A DNA stretch of 64,000 nt from Streptomyces hygroscopicus subsp. hygroscopicus (GTDB taxonomy: Bacteria > Actinomycetota > Actinomycetes > Streptomycetales > Streptomycetaceae): assembly GCF_030269125.1 (NCBI RefSeq), contig NZ_BSSM01000004.1, positions 456,725-520,724 of the forward strand, written 5' to 3'. Positions 9,537-18,211 of this stretch are shown piece after piece (the first letter of the stretch is position 1; the number at the start of each line of letters is the position of its first letter). Both the position numbers and the translations under genes were made by a program. The notes under the pieces were generated by a model. It had not been told where the DNA came from. It was given only the letters and a program-made list of their open reading frames with translations, and did not search any database.

Positions 9537-10331
9537 TCAGACGGCGCGGACCACCCGCAGCTGGTGGGCGCTGCCCAGGTGCGTCCCGTCCACGGACCAG
9601 GCGTCCACCTGCTCGTCCACCCAGCCGTCGGGCCCGGCGGCACGCGTGGTGGCCCGCAGCAGGATCCACGGGGAGGCGGCGCCGGCGAGCCCCGGCCCCG
9701 GGCGCACGGTCAGCTCGACGGTGGGCACGACGGCGAGCGTGGACAGGATCGCCGCGTAGGAGGGGGCGAGCGCGTCCATCAGCAGGACGAACCGCAGCAC
9801 GTCCGGCGCCTCGTCGTCCTCCACCAGCCGTACCCAGGCGATCAGTTCGGGCACCGGACCGCCGGCGTACGGGCGCGCCGGGCCGACGGGACGGATCTCC
9901 ATGCTGGTGGCGATGGGCACGAACTCCGCCGGAATGGCGAACACCTCGCACTCCTGCGGCCGCGGCGCCTGCGGCGCCTCGGGCGCGACGGGCTGCCAGG
10001 AGCCCTCGCCGCGGCGGGCGAACACCGCGGACGCCTCGATCGCGGTCCCCTTCTCGCCCTGCGCCTGCGCGCGGACCACGCTGAGGGTCCGCCCGGCACG
10101 CACGAGGGAGCTGTCGACGGTGAAGCCCGGGTCGACGGGCCGGTCGAACCGGCCGGTGACGCTCTGCAGTTCGAGCCCGGGGGCGTGCGCCCGCATCGCG
10201 GAGGTGAGCAGGGCGAGGGCGAGCCCGCCGTGGAACCCGCCGAACCCGCGCAGGTGGTCCTCCGCCTCCAGCCACCCGCTCACCGGTTTTCTCAGGAGGG
10301 CTCCCGGTGTCGCCCCGTCAGTGTTCAGCAT
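9537..10331 (-). CDS. Acyl-CoA/acyl-ACP thioesterase (double hotdog, TesB-like)
   Basis: About 264 residues reading as two consecutive hotdog folds. The N-terminal half has GFGGFHGGLALALL (the conserved HGG around the first helix) and the C-terminal half has PWILLRATTRAAGPDGWVDEQVDAWSVDG. It resembles the TesB-like thioesterase superfamily. Start choice is uncertain: ATG 10331 or GTG 10376, neither with a clear ribosome site. It lies 31 bp upstream of the ligase gene. In polyyne clusters a thioesterase releases the finished chain from the ACP, and that is the likely role here. Confidence 0.8.
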   Translation of the reverse strand: MLNTDGATPGALLRKPVSGWLEAEDHLRGFGGFHGGLALALLTSAMRAHAPGLELQSVTGRFDRPVDPGFTVDSSLVRAGRTLSVVRAQAQGEKGTAIEASAVFARRGEGSWQPVAPEAPQAPRPQECEVFAIPAEFVPIATSMEIRPVGPARPYAGGPVPELIAWVRLVEDDEAPDVLRFVLLMDALAPSYAAILSTLAVVPTVELTVRPGPGLAGAASPWILLRATTRAAGPDGWVDEQVDAWSVDGTHLGSAHQLRVVRAV

Positions 10332-10456
10332 GCGAAGACAGCGTCCAGTCCAGGTGTGGGGGTAAAGGGTCGTCACGTGAGCACCGTTGCGGGTGCCACG
10401 CGTGGTGCCTGCCGGGAGCGGGCCCGCGCGCACGGGCCCGCCCCGGGCGAGCGGTG

Positions 10457-11347
10457 TCAGCCGAAGAACTGGGCCAGCTCGGCCGCGACGGTCTCGGGCT
10501 GCTCCTCCACCATGTAGTTGCGGGTGTCCTTGACCTCCACCACGCGGACGTCGCTGCCGCAGGCCGGCAGCACCCGCCGCATGTAGTCGAAGAACCCGCC
10601 GTAGGCGAGGCCCAGCACGGGCACGGACAGCTTGCCGTAGCCGCGGAAGTCGTCGATGTCCTGCTGGTAGGCCTGGAACCAGGCCTGGCTGGAGCGGATC
10701 GCCTCCGGCGAGTCGTACGCCCGCGCGTACACCTCCCGGTCCTCGGGCAGGACCGCGTCGGGGTTCACCAGGCTCAGGCCGAGCATGTAGTCGACCATGA
10801 TGCGGTAGCGGCCGGCGAGCGCCTTCTCGGGGAAGCCGGGCACGATGTTGAAGGCGAGCCACCAGCGGTGCGGGCCCGGCTCCTCGGGCTTCGGCATGAG
10901 CCGGAATTCCTGGTAACTCTCGTCGATGTGCGTGGTGTTGATGATCGCCAGACGCTTGGTCGCCGCCTCGTGGTTCGCGGCGTAGGCGAAGGCGACCATG
11001 GCACCGATGCCGTGCCCGGCGATGTTGATCCGCTCGTAGCCGAGGTGCCCGGCCAGGGCGCGGATGTCGCCGGCCATGCTCTTCTTCTCGTAACCGGAAT
11101 CCGGCCGGCTGGAGCCGCCCATGCCGCGGATGTCGACCGCGACGACCCGGAAACGCTCCGCCAGCCGGGGCATCACCTTGCGGTACTCCCACCACGTCTC
11201 CGGCCAGCCCGGCAGCAGGAACAGCGGATCGCCCTGCCCGCCGGTCACATAGTGCAGCCTCACCCCGTTGACGTCGGCGTACTCGCTGGTGAAATCACCG
11301 TCCAGCGATGCCGCGAGTTCCTCGTCGGACGGTACGTTCGTGCCCAT
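10457..11347 (-). CDS. Epoxide-hydrolase-like alpha/beta hydrolase lacking catalytic residues
   Basis: A 296-residue member of the epoxide hydrolase/haloalkane dehalogenase branch (LLPGWPETWWEYRKVMP, VAVDIRGMGGSSRP). The nucleophile elbow, normally GHDxG, reads GHGIG, so the Asp nucleophile is replaced by Gly. The usual GH before the EE(R/Q)PE segment is replaced by RN (DTRNYMVEEQPE), removing the catalytic His. The fold appears intact, and the gene is full length with good codon usage. It is therefore probably a pseudoenzyme with a binding role, or an enzyme with a different mechanism. It is in the cluster operon between the P450 and thioesterase genes. Confidence 0.85.
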   Translation of the reverse strand: MGTNVPSDEELAASLDGDFTSEYADVNGVRLHYVTGGQGDPLFLLPGWPETWWEYRKVMPRLAERFRVVAVDIRGMGGSSRPDSGYEKKSMAGDIRALAGHLGYERINIAGHGIGAMVAFAYAANHEAATKRLAIINTTHIDESYQEFRLMPKPEEPGPHRWWLAFNIVPGFPEKALAGRYRIMVDYMLGLSLVNPDAVLPEDREVYARAYDSPEAIRSSQAWFQAYQQDIDDFRGYGKLSVPVLGLAYGGFFDYMRRVLPACGSDVRVVEVKDTRNYMVEEQPETVAAELAQFFG

Positions 11348-11420
11348 CTCCTGTGCTCTCCCTTGCTGTGGTGCGGGCGGCGGGGCCGCCGTACGGCTCT
11401 TGCGGGGACGGCGCGGCGGG

Positions 11421-12653
11421 TCAGCCGGCCGTGACGAGCAGCCGGCCGTGCCCGCGCTGGACGATCTGGTCGCGGAACGTCGCCGGACCGGCGAGCCGCA
11501 GTCCGGGCAGCCGCCTGAGCAGCAGCGGTACGACCGTCTCGGCGGACATCCGCGCCAGCGCCGCGCCCAGGCAGAAGTGGGCGCCGCCGCTGAAGGTCAG
11601 CGGGCTGTTGTCGGCTCGGGCGGGATCGAAGACGCCGGGGTCGCCGAACCGGCGCGGATCGCGGTTGCCCGCGGCGATGAGCAGGGTCAGCGGCACGCCC
11701 TTGGCGACCTTGACGCCGAAGAACTCCAGGTCCCGGGCGGCGACCCGGTTCAGGATCTGCGCGGCCGGCTCGAAGCGCAGCGTCTCGTCGACGAAGCCGG
11801 CCGCGGCCTTCTCGTCGGTGCGCAGCCGCTCGCCCGCGCCGGGGTGTTCGAGGGCGAGGCGGACCATGTTGCTCAGCAGGTCCTGCGGCGCCTCGGTGGC
11901 GGCCACCAGCAGCAGCATGAGGTTGGCGACCAGTTCGGTCTCGCTGAGCTCGCCGGCGGCGTCGCGGGTCTTGACGAAGGCGCTGGTCAGATCGTTCGCG
12001 GGCTGCGCGCGGCGGCGGGCGACCAGGTCGTGGAAGTAGACCGCGAAGCGCTCCATCGCGGCGTCGCCCGCGGTCAGCTGGCCCATGTCGCGGATCGGCT
12101 CCAGGGTCATCGTGATGTCGCCGACACCGGAGCGGAACGCGGCGTGGTCCTCGTCGGGGATGCCGAGGAGTTCCCCGATGACGCCGACGGCCATGCGGAA
12201 GGAGAACTCCGCGACCAGGTCGACCGGTCCGCCCTCCGCGGCGAGCCGCGCGACGTGCTCGACCGTGTCCGCGGCCCGGCGCTCGACCATGGGCCGCCAG
12301 GTCTCCACGCTGCGCGCGGAGAACGCGCTCGCGAAGAAGCGCCGGTAGCGCTCGTGGTCCGGGTCGTTGGAGAAGAGCATGTTCCGGGTCAGCCAGACCC
12401 ACGAGGCGTGCTCGCGCCAGCCGGGCAGCTTGCCGTCCTGGACGGCGGCGTCCGTCGACAGCAGGTCCGGCTCGCGCAGTGCCCGCGCGCACTCGGCGTG
12501 GCCGGTGACGAAGAGGTGGGCGCCGCCGACGTCGACGACCGGCCCGTGGGCCCGCATCTGCTCATACAGGGGGTACGGGTTCTGCTTGCCCTCGAAGGAC
12601 AGCAGACGGCCCATCACATCGACGGGATCCGCCAGGGTTTCGGTGGGACTCAC
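11421..12653 (-). CDS. Cytochrome P450
   Basis: A 410-residue bacterial class I P450. The K-helix ExxR is ETLR (in VDETLRFEP) and the haem ligand loop is FSGGAHFCLGAALA with the cysteine thiolate. The I-helix segment reads VAATEAPQDL, where AGxET/DT is normal: the conserved Thr is Ala and is followed by Pro, so oxygen activation may be unusual. The start is GTG 12653 with GGAG 5 nt upstream; the longer in-frame extension lacks coding character. It is the first gene of the leftward cluster operon and probably hydroxylates or epoxidises the lipid product. No ferredoxin is adjacent. Confidence 0.93.
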   Translation of the reverse strand: MSPTETLADPVDVMGRLLSFEGKQNPYPLYEQMRAHGPVVDVGGAHLFVTGHAECARALREPDLLSTDAAVQDGKLPGWREHASWVWLTRNMLFSNDPDHERYRRFFASAFSARSVETWRPMVERRAADTVEHVARLAAEGGPVDLVAEFSFRMAVGVIGELLGIPDEDHAAFRSGVGDITMTLEPIRDMGQLTAGDAAMERFAVYFHDLVARRRAQPANDLTSAFVKTRDAAGELSETELVANLMLLLVAATEAPQDLLSNMVRLALEHPGAGERLRTDEKAAAGFVDETLRFEPAAQILNRVAARDLEFFGVKVAKGVPLTLLIAAGNRDPRRFGDPGVFDPARADNSPLTFSGGAHFCLGAALARMSAETVVPLLLRRLPGLRLAGPATFRDQIVQRGHGRLLVTAG

Positions 12654-13216
12654 TCTCACTCCGGGTATTCGACGGCAGCCGGGCATGCGGTGCGTGCGGT
12701 ACGGGGGTGTGTCCTTGCGGGCGGTACAGGGCGAGTTCGGAAATTGCCGGTCGTGCGCGGTACATCCGCGCCGTCCAGGGCCGTAACCCGGCCGGACACG
12801 CGGTTCGCGGTGCAATGGTGCAGAGCCCGAACTCAAGGGGCTCATCTGTACTGGTCTACGCGGTCGAGTTGGAATGTCCAACTCGATTGTTCGGGTGACA
12901 ATAACAATCTTCATCGCCCCCGGGCAATCCCCGCGATCAGCGGATACGCAAGAGTTACGCGCCGGTAAGGTCGTGTCCGCCGGGAATGTGTATCGGCGGC
13001 GGGAACCCGGTCCGTCCAAACGTGAACGGCCGCGCGGAATACGGCAGTCCGCCCCGGTGGAAGCAAAGACACCGTTGTCAGTGACCGGTCCGCAATAGCC
13101 GGTGTGGCGCACGTCATGTCTCCACGTATCGAACGAAGGTGACGGCTGTGAATCCGCTTCTTGTCCACACACCGAACGCGCCGCGCAAAACCGGAATTCA
13201 CCGGCCGCGGCCCCGG
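12654..13216. other. Intergenic region between P450 and exporter genes
   Basis: About 560 bp with lower GC than its surroundings and no convincing gene on either strand. It must contain the promoter for the leftward P450-to-rubredoxin operon. A perfect palindrome lies about 210 bp upstream of the P450 start and is described separately. No other recognisable element is visible. Confidence 0.6.
12865..12885. promoter_or_regulatory. Perfect 9-bp-arm palindrome, probable operator for the lipid cluster
   Basis: Arms CGAGTTGGA and TCCAACTCG are separated by ATG. The size and symmetry fit a TetR or MarR dimer site. A related sequence lies at the start of the MFS exporter gene (14811-14828), so one regulator may control both the operon and the exporter. 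No TetR or MarR gene is in the window. Confidence 0.6.
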
Positions 13217-13260
13217 AAAAAACTGACGGCCGGTCAGATCCATCGGATCTGACCGGCCGC
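13217..13260 (-). terminator. Rho-independent terminator of the MFS gene
   Basis: A perfect 15-bp stem (13227-13241 with 13245-13259) with a 3-nt loop. Read leftward it is followed by a run of six T (13217-13222 on the minus strand). It lies about 100 bp beyond the exporter stop codon and separates that gene from the P450 operon. Confidence 0.9.
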
Positions 13261-13355
13261 CGGACTCCGTCGGGCGGTATCCGCCTCACGCGCGCCCGCG
13301 ACACCAGGGGGCCCCGGCCGGGCGGCCGGCCTAACCCACGGTCACCGGCACCCGC

Positions 13356-14795
13356 TCACGCCCCTTCGCCGGCCTCGGTGCGGCGCGGCGTCCTCCCGAC
13401 GCTGCCCAGGAAGAAGCAGGCGAGCGCGGCGGCCGCGGTGGCCCCCAGGGTCATCTCCCAGCCCCGGTCGAAGGCGGCGCCCTGGTGGGCCGTCGCACCG
13501 GAGGCCCCCATGGTCGCGACGAGCAGGGAGATGCCGAGCACGGTGCCGGCCTGCCGGGCCATGGTGATGACACCGGAACCGGTGGAGAAGCTCTGCGGCG
13601 GCAGCCCGGAGACACCGGCACTGATCAGCGTGGGCAGGGTCAGGCCCACGCCGATGCCGGTGAGCAGCATGCCGGGCAGCATCCCGGCCGCGTACCCGGT
13701 GCCGGGCTCGAGCCGGGTGAGCCACCAGGCGATGCCCGCGCCGAAGACGACGCACCCGGCGAAGGCGACGACGCCGGAGCCGAAGCGGTGGATGACCGGC
13801 CCGATGCTCATGGCCAGCGCGGGCGGCAGCAGCGTGCCGGGGAAGATCGCGAGACCGGTCCTCACCGCCGACCAGTGCCACACGTCCTGGCACCACAGCA
13901 CGGCCGACAGCAGCATGGCCGCGAACGCCACGGCGAACAGGACGTTGGTGAACGAAGCCGGGCTGAACGCGCGGAACTTGAACAGCGGCAGCGGCAGCAC
14001 CGGCGACCGGTGGCGGGCCGAGCGCGCCACGAACCAGACCAGCAGCAGCGCCCCGAGCACGAGCGCGCCGATGAACCTCGCCGACGCCCAGCCCCAGTCG
14101 TCGCCCTTGACCAGGCCCAGCGCGACCGACGCGATGGCCACGGTCAGCAGCCCCGCACCGAGCACGTCCGCCCCCGGCAGGTCCCGCGAGGCGACCCGCG
14201 GCAGCACCCGCAGACCGCCCAGCAGCGCCGCCACACCGATCGGCACGTTCACCAGGAACACCCAGTGCCAGCTCAGGTCCGTCAGCAGCCCGCCCAGCAC
14301 CGGCCCGAGCGCGCTGGCCACACCGCTGATCGCCGTCCACCCGCGCACCGACGCGAGCCGCTTCTCCGGCGGCGCGGTCGCCAGCAGCAGCCCCAGCGAC
14401 GACGGGATCAGCATCGCCGCGCCGACCGCCTGCAGCACCCGCGCCCCGACCAGGAACCAGATCCCCGGCGCCAGCGCGCACAGCACCGACGAGAGCGTGA
14501 ACAGCACGATGCCCGACAGATAGGCGATCCGCGGATTGACCCGGTCCGCGAGATTACCGGCCGGCACCAGCAGCGCGGCGAACACCACCGCGTACGCGTT
14601 CAGCACCCACGACAGGGACGCCAGCGACGTCCCCGAGAACTGGCGCCCGATGTCCGGCAGCGCCACATTGACGATGAACACGTCCAGATTGGCCATGGCC
14701 ACACCGGCGGCGATCACCGCGAAGACCACCCCGAGCCGCGGTCGGGCCTGTGGAGGACTGAGGGTATCGGCGGTCCGGCCGTCAGGGAGGCTCAT
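13356..14795 (-). CDS. MFS multidrug exporter, DHA2/EmrB-QacA family
   Basis: About 479 residues with roughly 14 hydrophobic segments. It has the DHA2 signatures LDVFIVNVALPDIGR in the first transmembrane segment and LPAGNLADRVNPR (motif A) in the loop after TM2. The start is ATG 14795; ATG 14807 in the same frame is possible. It is transcribed in the same direction as the lipid cluster but as its own unit, with a strong terminator behind it. An imperfect palindrome resembling the one upstream of the P450 overlaps its leader. The likely role is export of the cluster product and self-protection. Confidence 0.92.
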   Translation of the reverse strand: MSLPDGRTADTLSPPQARPRLGVVFAVIAAGVAMANLDVFIVNVALPDIGRQFSGTSLASLSWVLNAYAVVFAALLVPAGNLADRVNPRIAYLSGIVLFTLSSVLCALAPGIWFLVGARVLQAVGAAMLIPSSLGLLLATAPPEKRLASVRGWTAISGVASALGPVLGGLLTDLSWHWVFLVNVPIGVAALLGGLRVLPRVASRDLPGADVLGAGLLTVAIASVALGLVKGDDWGWASARFIGALVLGALLLVWFVARSARHRSPVLPLPLFKFRAFSPASFTNVLFAVAFAAMLLSAVLWCQDVWHWSAVRTGLAIFPGTLLPPALAMSIGPVIHRFGSGVVAFAGCVVFGAGIAWWLTRLEPGTGYAAGMLPGMLLTGIGVGLTLPTLISAGVSGLPPQSFSTGSGVITMARQAGTVLGISLLVATMGASGATAHQGAAFDRGWEMTLGATAAAALACFFLGSVGRTPRRTEAGEGA

Positions 14796-14810
14796 GTTCG
14801 TCACCATCTC

Positions 14811-14828
14811 AGTTTGGTTTTCCAACTC
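14811..14828. promoter_or_regulatory. Imperfect palindrome upstream of the exporter gene
   Basis: The arm TCCAACTC matches one arm of the perfect palindrome at 12865-12885; the other arm, AGTTTGG, is degenerate. It lies immediately upstream of the exporter start, where a repressor would block transcription. The link between the two sites is an inference from sequence similarity. Confidence 0.5.
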
Positions 14829-15323
14829 ACTTCGGGCAGTGAAGCTAGCAACGAACGAACACACACGGCAACGCCGGCCACCCTGCTGTGACGAGGACCT
14901 CTCGGCACGTCAGACACCCTCCGCCGGTCCGCTGACCACCCGTCAGACCCCAAAAGCCGCCATAGCGGCCACACACACCGCCCCGCCCGCCACCGCCCCG
15001 GGCCCTCGCCGGCCCCTCCCGCACCCTCGCCCCTCCCGGCCGTGGCGTCCTGACGGCCCCTCGCGAGGAGCCGTACCCGCACACGCGCCTGCCGCCCGCC
15101 CGGCGACCGGCCCGCCGCACTCGCCCGCAAGCCCCGCCGCCGGCACCGCGACCGTCCGTCCGGGCGGGCGGACCGGCACCGCGGCCGTGGCCAGGACACG
15201 CTGACCCGGCAACCGGCCGGCCCGGATCCGCCGCCCCCGCCGGCAAACCCCCCCGCCTGCCCGCTCTTCGGTGCCGGCGCCGGGGACAGGGCGGGCACGG
15301 CCCGCGGCCCCGGCACGCTCCGT
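14829..15323. other. Intergenic region, no gene seen
   Basis: About 500 bp between the exporter start and the glycosyltransferase stop. All open frames here have poor composition for a protein and none has a ribosome site with homologous content. Nothing else is recognisable apart from the exporter promoter, which must lie at its left end. Confidence 0.5.
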
Positions 15324-16469
15324 TCACCCGCGGGCGCCCGCCGCGGCGGCCGCGAGGACCCGCTCCAGCGGCGCGTCCTCGGCGCGGAACAGATGCCTCC
15401 CGCGGGCGATCCTCAGGTCCCGTTCCGTCCCCGGCCGGGTGAGCCGGGCCAGCGCGTCCAGCAGTGCGGCATCGTCCGCGGCCAGGTCGGAGACGCCGAG
15501 CGCGGCCATGCGCCGGGCGCCCTGCGCGAAGTGCCCCGGCAGCGGCCGGTGGCCGACGACGGGGAGCCCGGCGGCGAGCGCCTGGACGGCGGTCAGCCCC
15601 CCGGCGTTGTCCACCAGCGCCCGCGTGGCCCCCATCAGGCCGGGCATGTCCTCCTGCCAGCCCAGCGCCAGGACGCCGGGAACCCCCGCCAGCGAGGCAC
15701 GCATCCGGTCGTTGCCGCCGCACAGCACCACGGGCAGATATCCGCTGCGGGCCAGGAGGCGGGCGGTGCCCTGGAGACCGGACGCGACTCCCCAGGCGCC
15801 GGCGGACATCAGGACGGGCGTCCTGCCGGGGTGCTCCCGCGTGAAGACCCGGCGCCACCGCGCGGCCGAGGGGGCGGGCACGGTGAAAGGGGGCGCGACC
15901 ACCGGGCCGGTGGCGTCGGCGGGCCGGCCGGTGGCCCGGCGCACCTCCTGGGCGGCCTGCTCGGTCAGGCACAGGAAACGGTCGTTGCCCGGGTGCAGCC
16001 AGTGCCGGTGGGCGGCGAACTCGATCACGTAGACCACGCTCGGCACCGGCAGCAGCCGGTTCGCCCTGAGGTGCCCGGTGAGCTGGGCGGCGAGGTGGAA
16101 GACGGGGACCACCACGTCCACCCGGTCCCGCTCGACCAGCGCGCGCAGCCGGTCCGCGGCGAGCCGGGCCAGCGGGACACCGCTGGGGCGCGGCCCCCGC
16201 CCGGGACGCAGGAACGCGTGGTAGACCGCGCCGTAGGTCCAGGGCGCGTGCCGCACCGAGACCTGGTAGCCGCGCCGCAGCCATCCGCCGAGGCCGCGGG
16301 GCAGCAGCGCGAGGATGTCCACGCTGTCCGCCCGGTGACCGTGCGCGGCCGCCCGGCGGACGAGTTCGGCGGCCACCGTGTCGTGACCGGCTCCCATGCT
16401 CGCGCTGACGACCAGCAGCCGCGCGCCCGGCACGACGGGGCTCGCGGTGGCACCGGGCACCTCAGCCAT
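15324..16469 (-). CDS. MGDG synthase-like glycosyltransferase (GT28 type)
   Basis: A 381-residue GT-B glycosyltransferase. The N-terminal half has SASMGAGHDTVAAEL, the hallmark of monogalactosyldiacylglycerol synthase and MurG relatives. The C-terminal half has the sugar-nucleotide site (LMSAGAWGVASGL, DNAGGLTAVQALAAGLPVV). Such enzymes transfer a hexose from UDP- or GDP-sugar to a lipid acceptor at the membrane. The start is ATG 16469. It stands alone, with about 500 bp and 660 bp of non-coding DNA on its two sides. Acceptor and sugar are unknown; a polyketide or lipid glycosyltransferase role is possible. Confidence 0.85.
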   Translation of the reverse strand: MAEVPGATASPVVPGARLLVVSASMGAGHDTVAAELVRRAAAHGHRADSVDILALLPRGLGGWLRRGYQVSVRHAPWTYGAVYHAFLRPGRGPRPSGVPLARLAADRLRALVERDRVDVVVPVFHLAAQLTGHLRANRLLPVPSVVYVIEFAAHRHWLHPGNDRFLCLTEQAAQEVRRATGRPADATGPVVAPPFTVPAPSAARWRRVFTREHPGRTPVLMSAGAWGVASGLQGTARLLARSGYLPVVLCGGNDRMRASLAGVPGVLALGWQEDMPGLMGATRALVDNAGGLTAVQALAAGLPVVGHRPLPGHFAQGARRMAALGVSDLAADDAALLDALARLTRPGTERDLRIARGRHLFRAEDAPLERVLAAAAAGARG

Positions 16470-17131
16470 GGCTCGCGCCGCCGGCGACGGAGAAGAGGAA
16501 CGATCGCATATCGGGTGATGTGTCCGTGATGGTGGCCGGCAAACGCGGCCAGACGGCTGGTCGCCGGCGAGAACACCGCCGCCCGCGGACGACCCGGCCC
16601 GCGCCGGACCGTACGCCCCGGGACACGGTGCGTCCGAGCAGGCCGACCAGGCCGCCCACCGCCGCCCGCCTTCCTCGCCCCGCCCCGCGCGGTCCGCGGA
16701 CCACCCCACACCCCGCCCGCAGCCGGCCCCCGCAGCGCACGCCACCCTGACCCGGCCCCCTTCCGCTTGCCGTGCGGGGCGGCCCCCGCGCTGCTCCGGG
16801 GCGCCCCGCGGCCGGCCCTCGGTTCCCCGCCCCGGCGCATGCGGGATGTGCACCCCGCCCCTGCCCCCCCTGCCCTGCCCCCCTGCCCGGCCCCCGCCCG
16901 CGGCCGGCCCCCGCGCCTGCCCCACTGCCCCGCGCGCCTGTCCCCGCCCCCGCCCCCGTTCCCGACGCCCCGCGTCCCCCGGCGGCCGTCGGTGTCGTAC
17001 CCGGCCGCCCGGGGCCCCGCCCCGGGGTGCCGCCGTCCTTGTTCGAGGACGGCCGGCGCGGCGGCCCGGCGGGGTGCGAGCCGGGCGCCGCCGCGGCGGC
17101 TTCGGCCGGGCGGCGACCGCCCGGCGGCCGG
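16470..17131. other. GC-rich intergenic region with C-rich strand asymmetry
   Basis: About 660 bp without a credible gene. Between about 16850 and 16990 the plus strand is made of runs of 3 to 7 cytosines, so the minus strand, which is the strand transcribed for the glycosyltransferase, is rich in G runs and could form G-quadruplexes. No promoter consensus or hairpin stands out. Confidence 0.5.
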
Positions 17132-17548
17132 TCAGTACCAGCTGGTGCAGGTGATCGCCGTGTCGTAGCCGGAGTCGCCGCAGGCACGCATCAGCTTGCC
17201 GTCGCTGTCCCGCCACGCCTCGGTCCAGACGCTGCCTCCGCTGCTGATCTCCGTCCAGCCCAGCTGGGGCTCCCAGGTCCGGCCGCCGTCGCTGCTGCGG
17301 TCCACCCAGACGTGCATGCCCGGCTCGCCGCCGACGATGCGGCCCCAGGCGCAGGTGCTGTTCCCCGAGCCGTTGGCCCGCAGTTCGATGCCCTGCCCCT
17401 TGCCGCCGAACGCGGTCCGCACGGTGGTGGCGTGGTTGTTGTCGCAGCCGTCGGCGGCGCGGGCCGCCGTGGCACCGGCCAGGGTGAGCAGGCCGGAGAG
17501 CAGTGCCGCGGCCGAGAGCGCCGCCGCCGCCTTCTTCTTCGTACGCAT
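17132..17548 (-). CDS. Small secreted protein of unknown function
   Basis: 138 residues. A basic start (MRTKKK), a hydrophobic core rich in Ala and Leu and an ARA-A cleavage region form a clear Sec signal peptide. The mature part of about 105 residues contains four cysteines and the string SDGGRTWEPQLGW, which resembles a BNR/Asp-box motif. ATG 17548 is preceded by AGGGGAA; a longer in-frame extension is rejected. It stands alone, with no gene pointing at it within 200 bp. It may be a carbohydrate-binding or inhibitor-like exoprotein; no family is recognised with confidence. Confidence 0.8.
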   Translation of the reverse strand: MRTKKKAAAALSAAALLSGLLTLAGATAARAADGCDNNHATTVRTAFGGKGQGIELRANGSGNSTCAWGRIVGGEPGMHVWVDRSSDGGRTWEPQLGWTEISSGGSVWTEAWRDSDGKLMRACGDSGYDTAITCTSWY

Positions 17549-17749
17549 CGTTCGTTCCCCTCGTTCACGGCGCGAGGCCGTCGTAACTGGTGATCGAAGT
17601 CTGCGCACCCGTGGCGCCGGTGCCCACCTCGCACCACACAGGTTGACGTTCCCCGGGGCACTCTCCGCGCCCGCCGCGGACGTCGCGGTGCTCGCCCCGC
17701 CGTCCGCCCGTCAGTCCGCCTCCGGGCAGCACGGACGACGCGCGGACGG

Positions 17750-18139
17750 TCACACGGTGGTCCGCCGGGCGTCCACCTCGATCTCGATCTTCATGCGGGG
17801 ATCGGCGAGACCGCACATGAGCATCGTGGCGGCCGGCCGGACCCCGCCGAAGGCGCGACGCAGCACCGGCCAGCAGGGCTCGAAGTCGGCCCGGTCGGGC
17901 AGCAGGTAACGCACCCGCACCACGTCGGCGAAGGAGCACTCCGCTTCGTCCAGGGCCGCCTCGATGTTGCGCAGGCACTGCTCGGCCTGCTCCACCACGT
18001 CGTCGGAGATCGTCATGGTGGTGTAGTCGAATCCGGTCGTCCCGGACACATGAACCCGGTCGCCGTCGACCACGGCGCGGGCATAGCCGATCTGTTCCTC
18101 AAACGTCGAGCCGCCGAGGATGGAACGTCGCTCTGTCAT
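17750..18139 (-). CDS. RidA family protein
   Basis: A 129-residue YjgF/YER057c/UK114-type protein. These small trimers hydrolyse reactive enamine/imine intermediates, or act in catabolic pathways with related folds. The segments DRVHVSGTTGFDY, NIEAALDEAECSFADVVRVRYLLPD and IEIEVDARR match the family pattern; the substrate-binding Arg of archetypal RidA (R-x-x in the PxRxxxxV region) is not clearly present (GGVRPAATML). It is divergent from a LysR regulator with a 72-bp gap, the classic arrangement for a LysR target gene. Confidence 0.88.
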   Translation of the reverse strand: MTERRSILGGSTFEEQIGYARAVVDGDRVHVSGTTGFDYTTMTISDDVVEQAEQCLRNIEAALDEAECSFADVVRVRYLLPDRADFEPCWPVLRRAFGGVRPAATMLMCGLADPRMKIEIEVDARRTTV

Positions 18140-18211
18140 GCGGCGAACGCTAAGTGACCAGCACTGATACGTCTAATACACCTTCAGGCGCGCGGTGATA
18201 TCTCTACGCGT

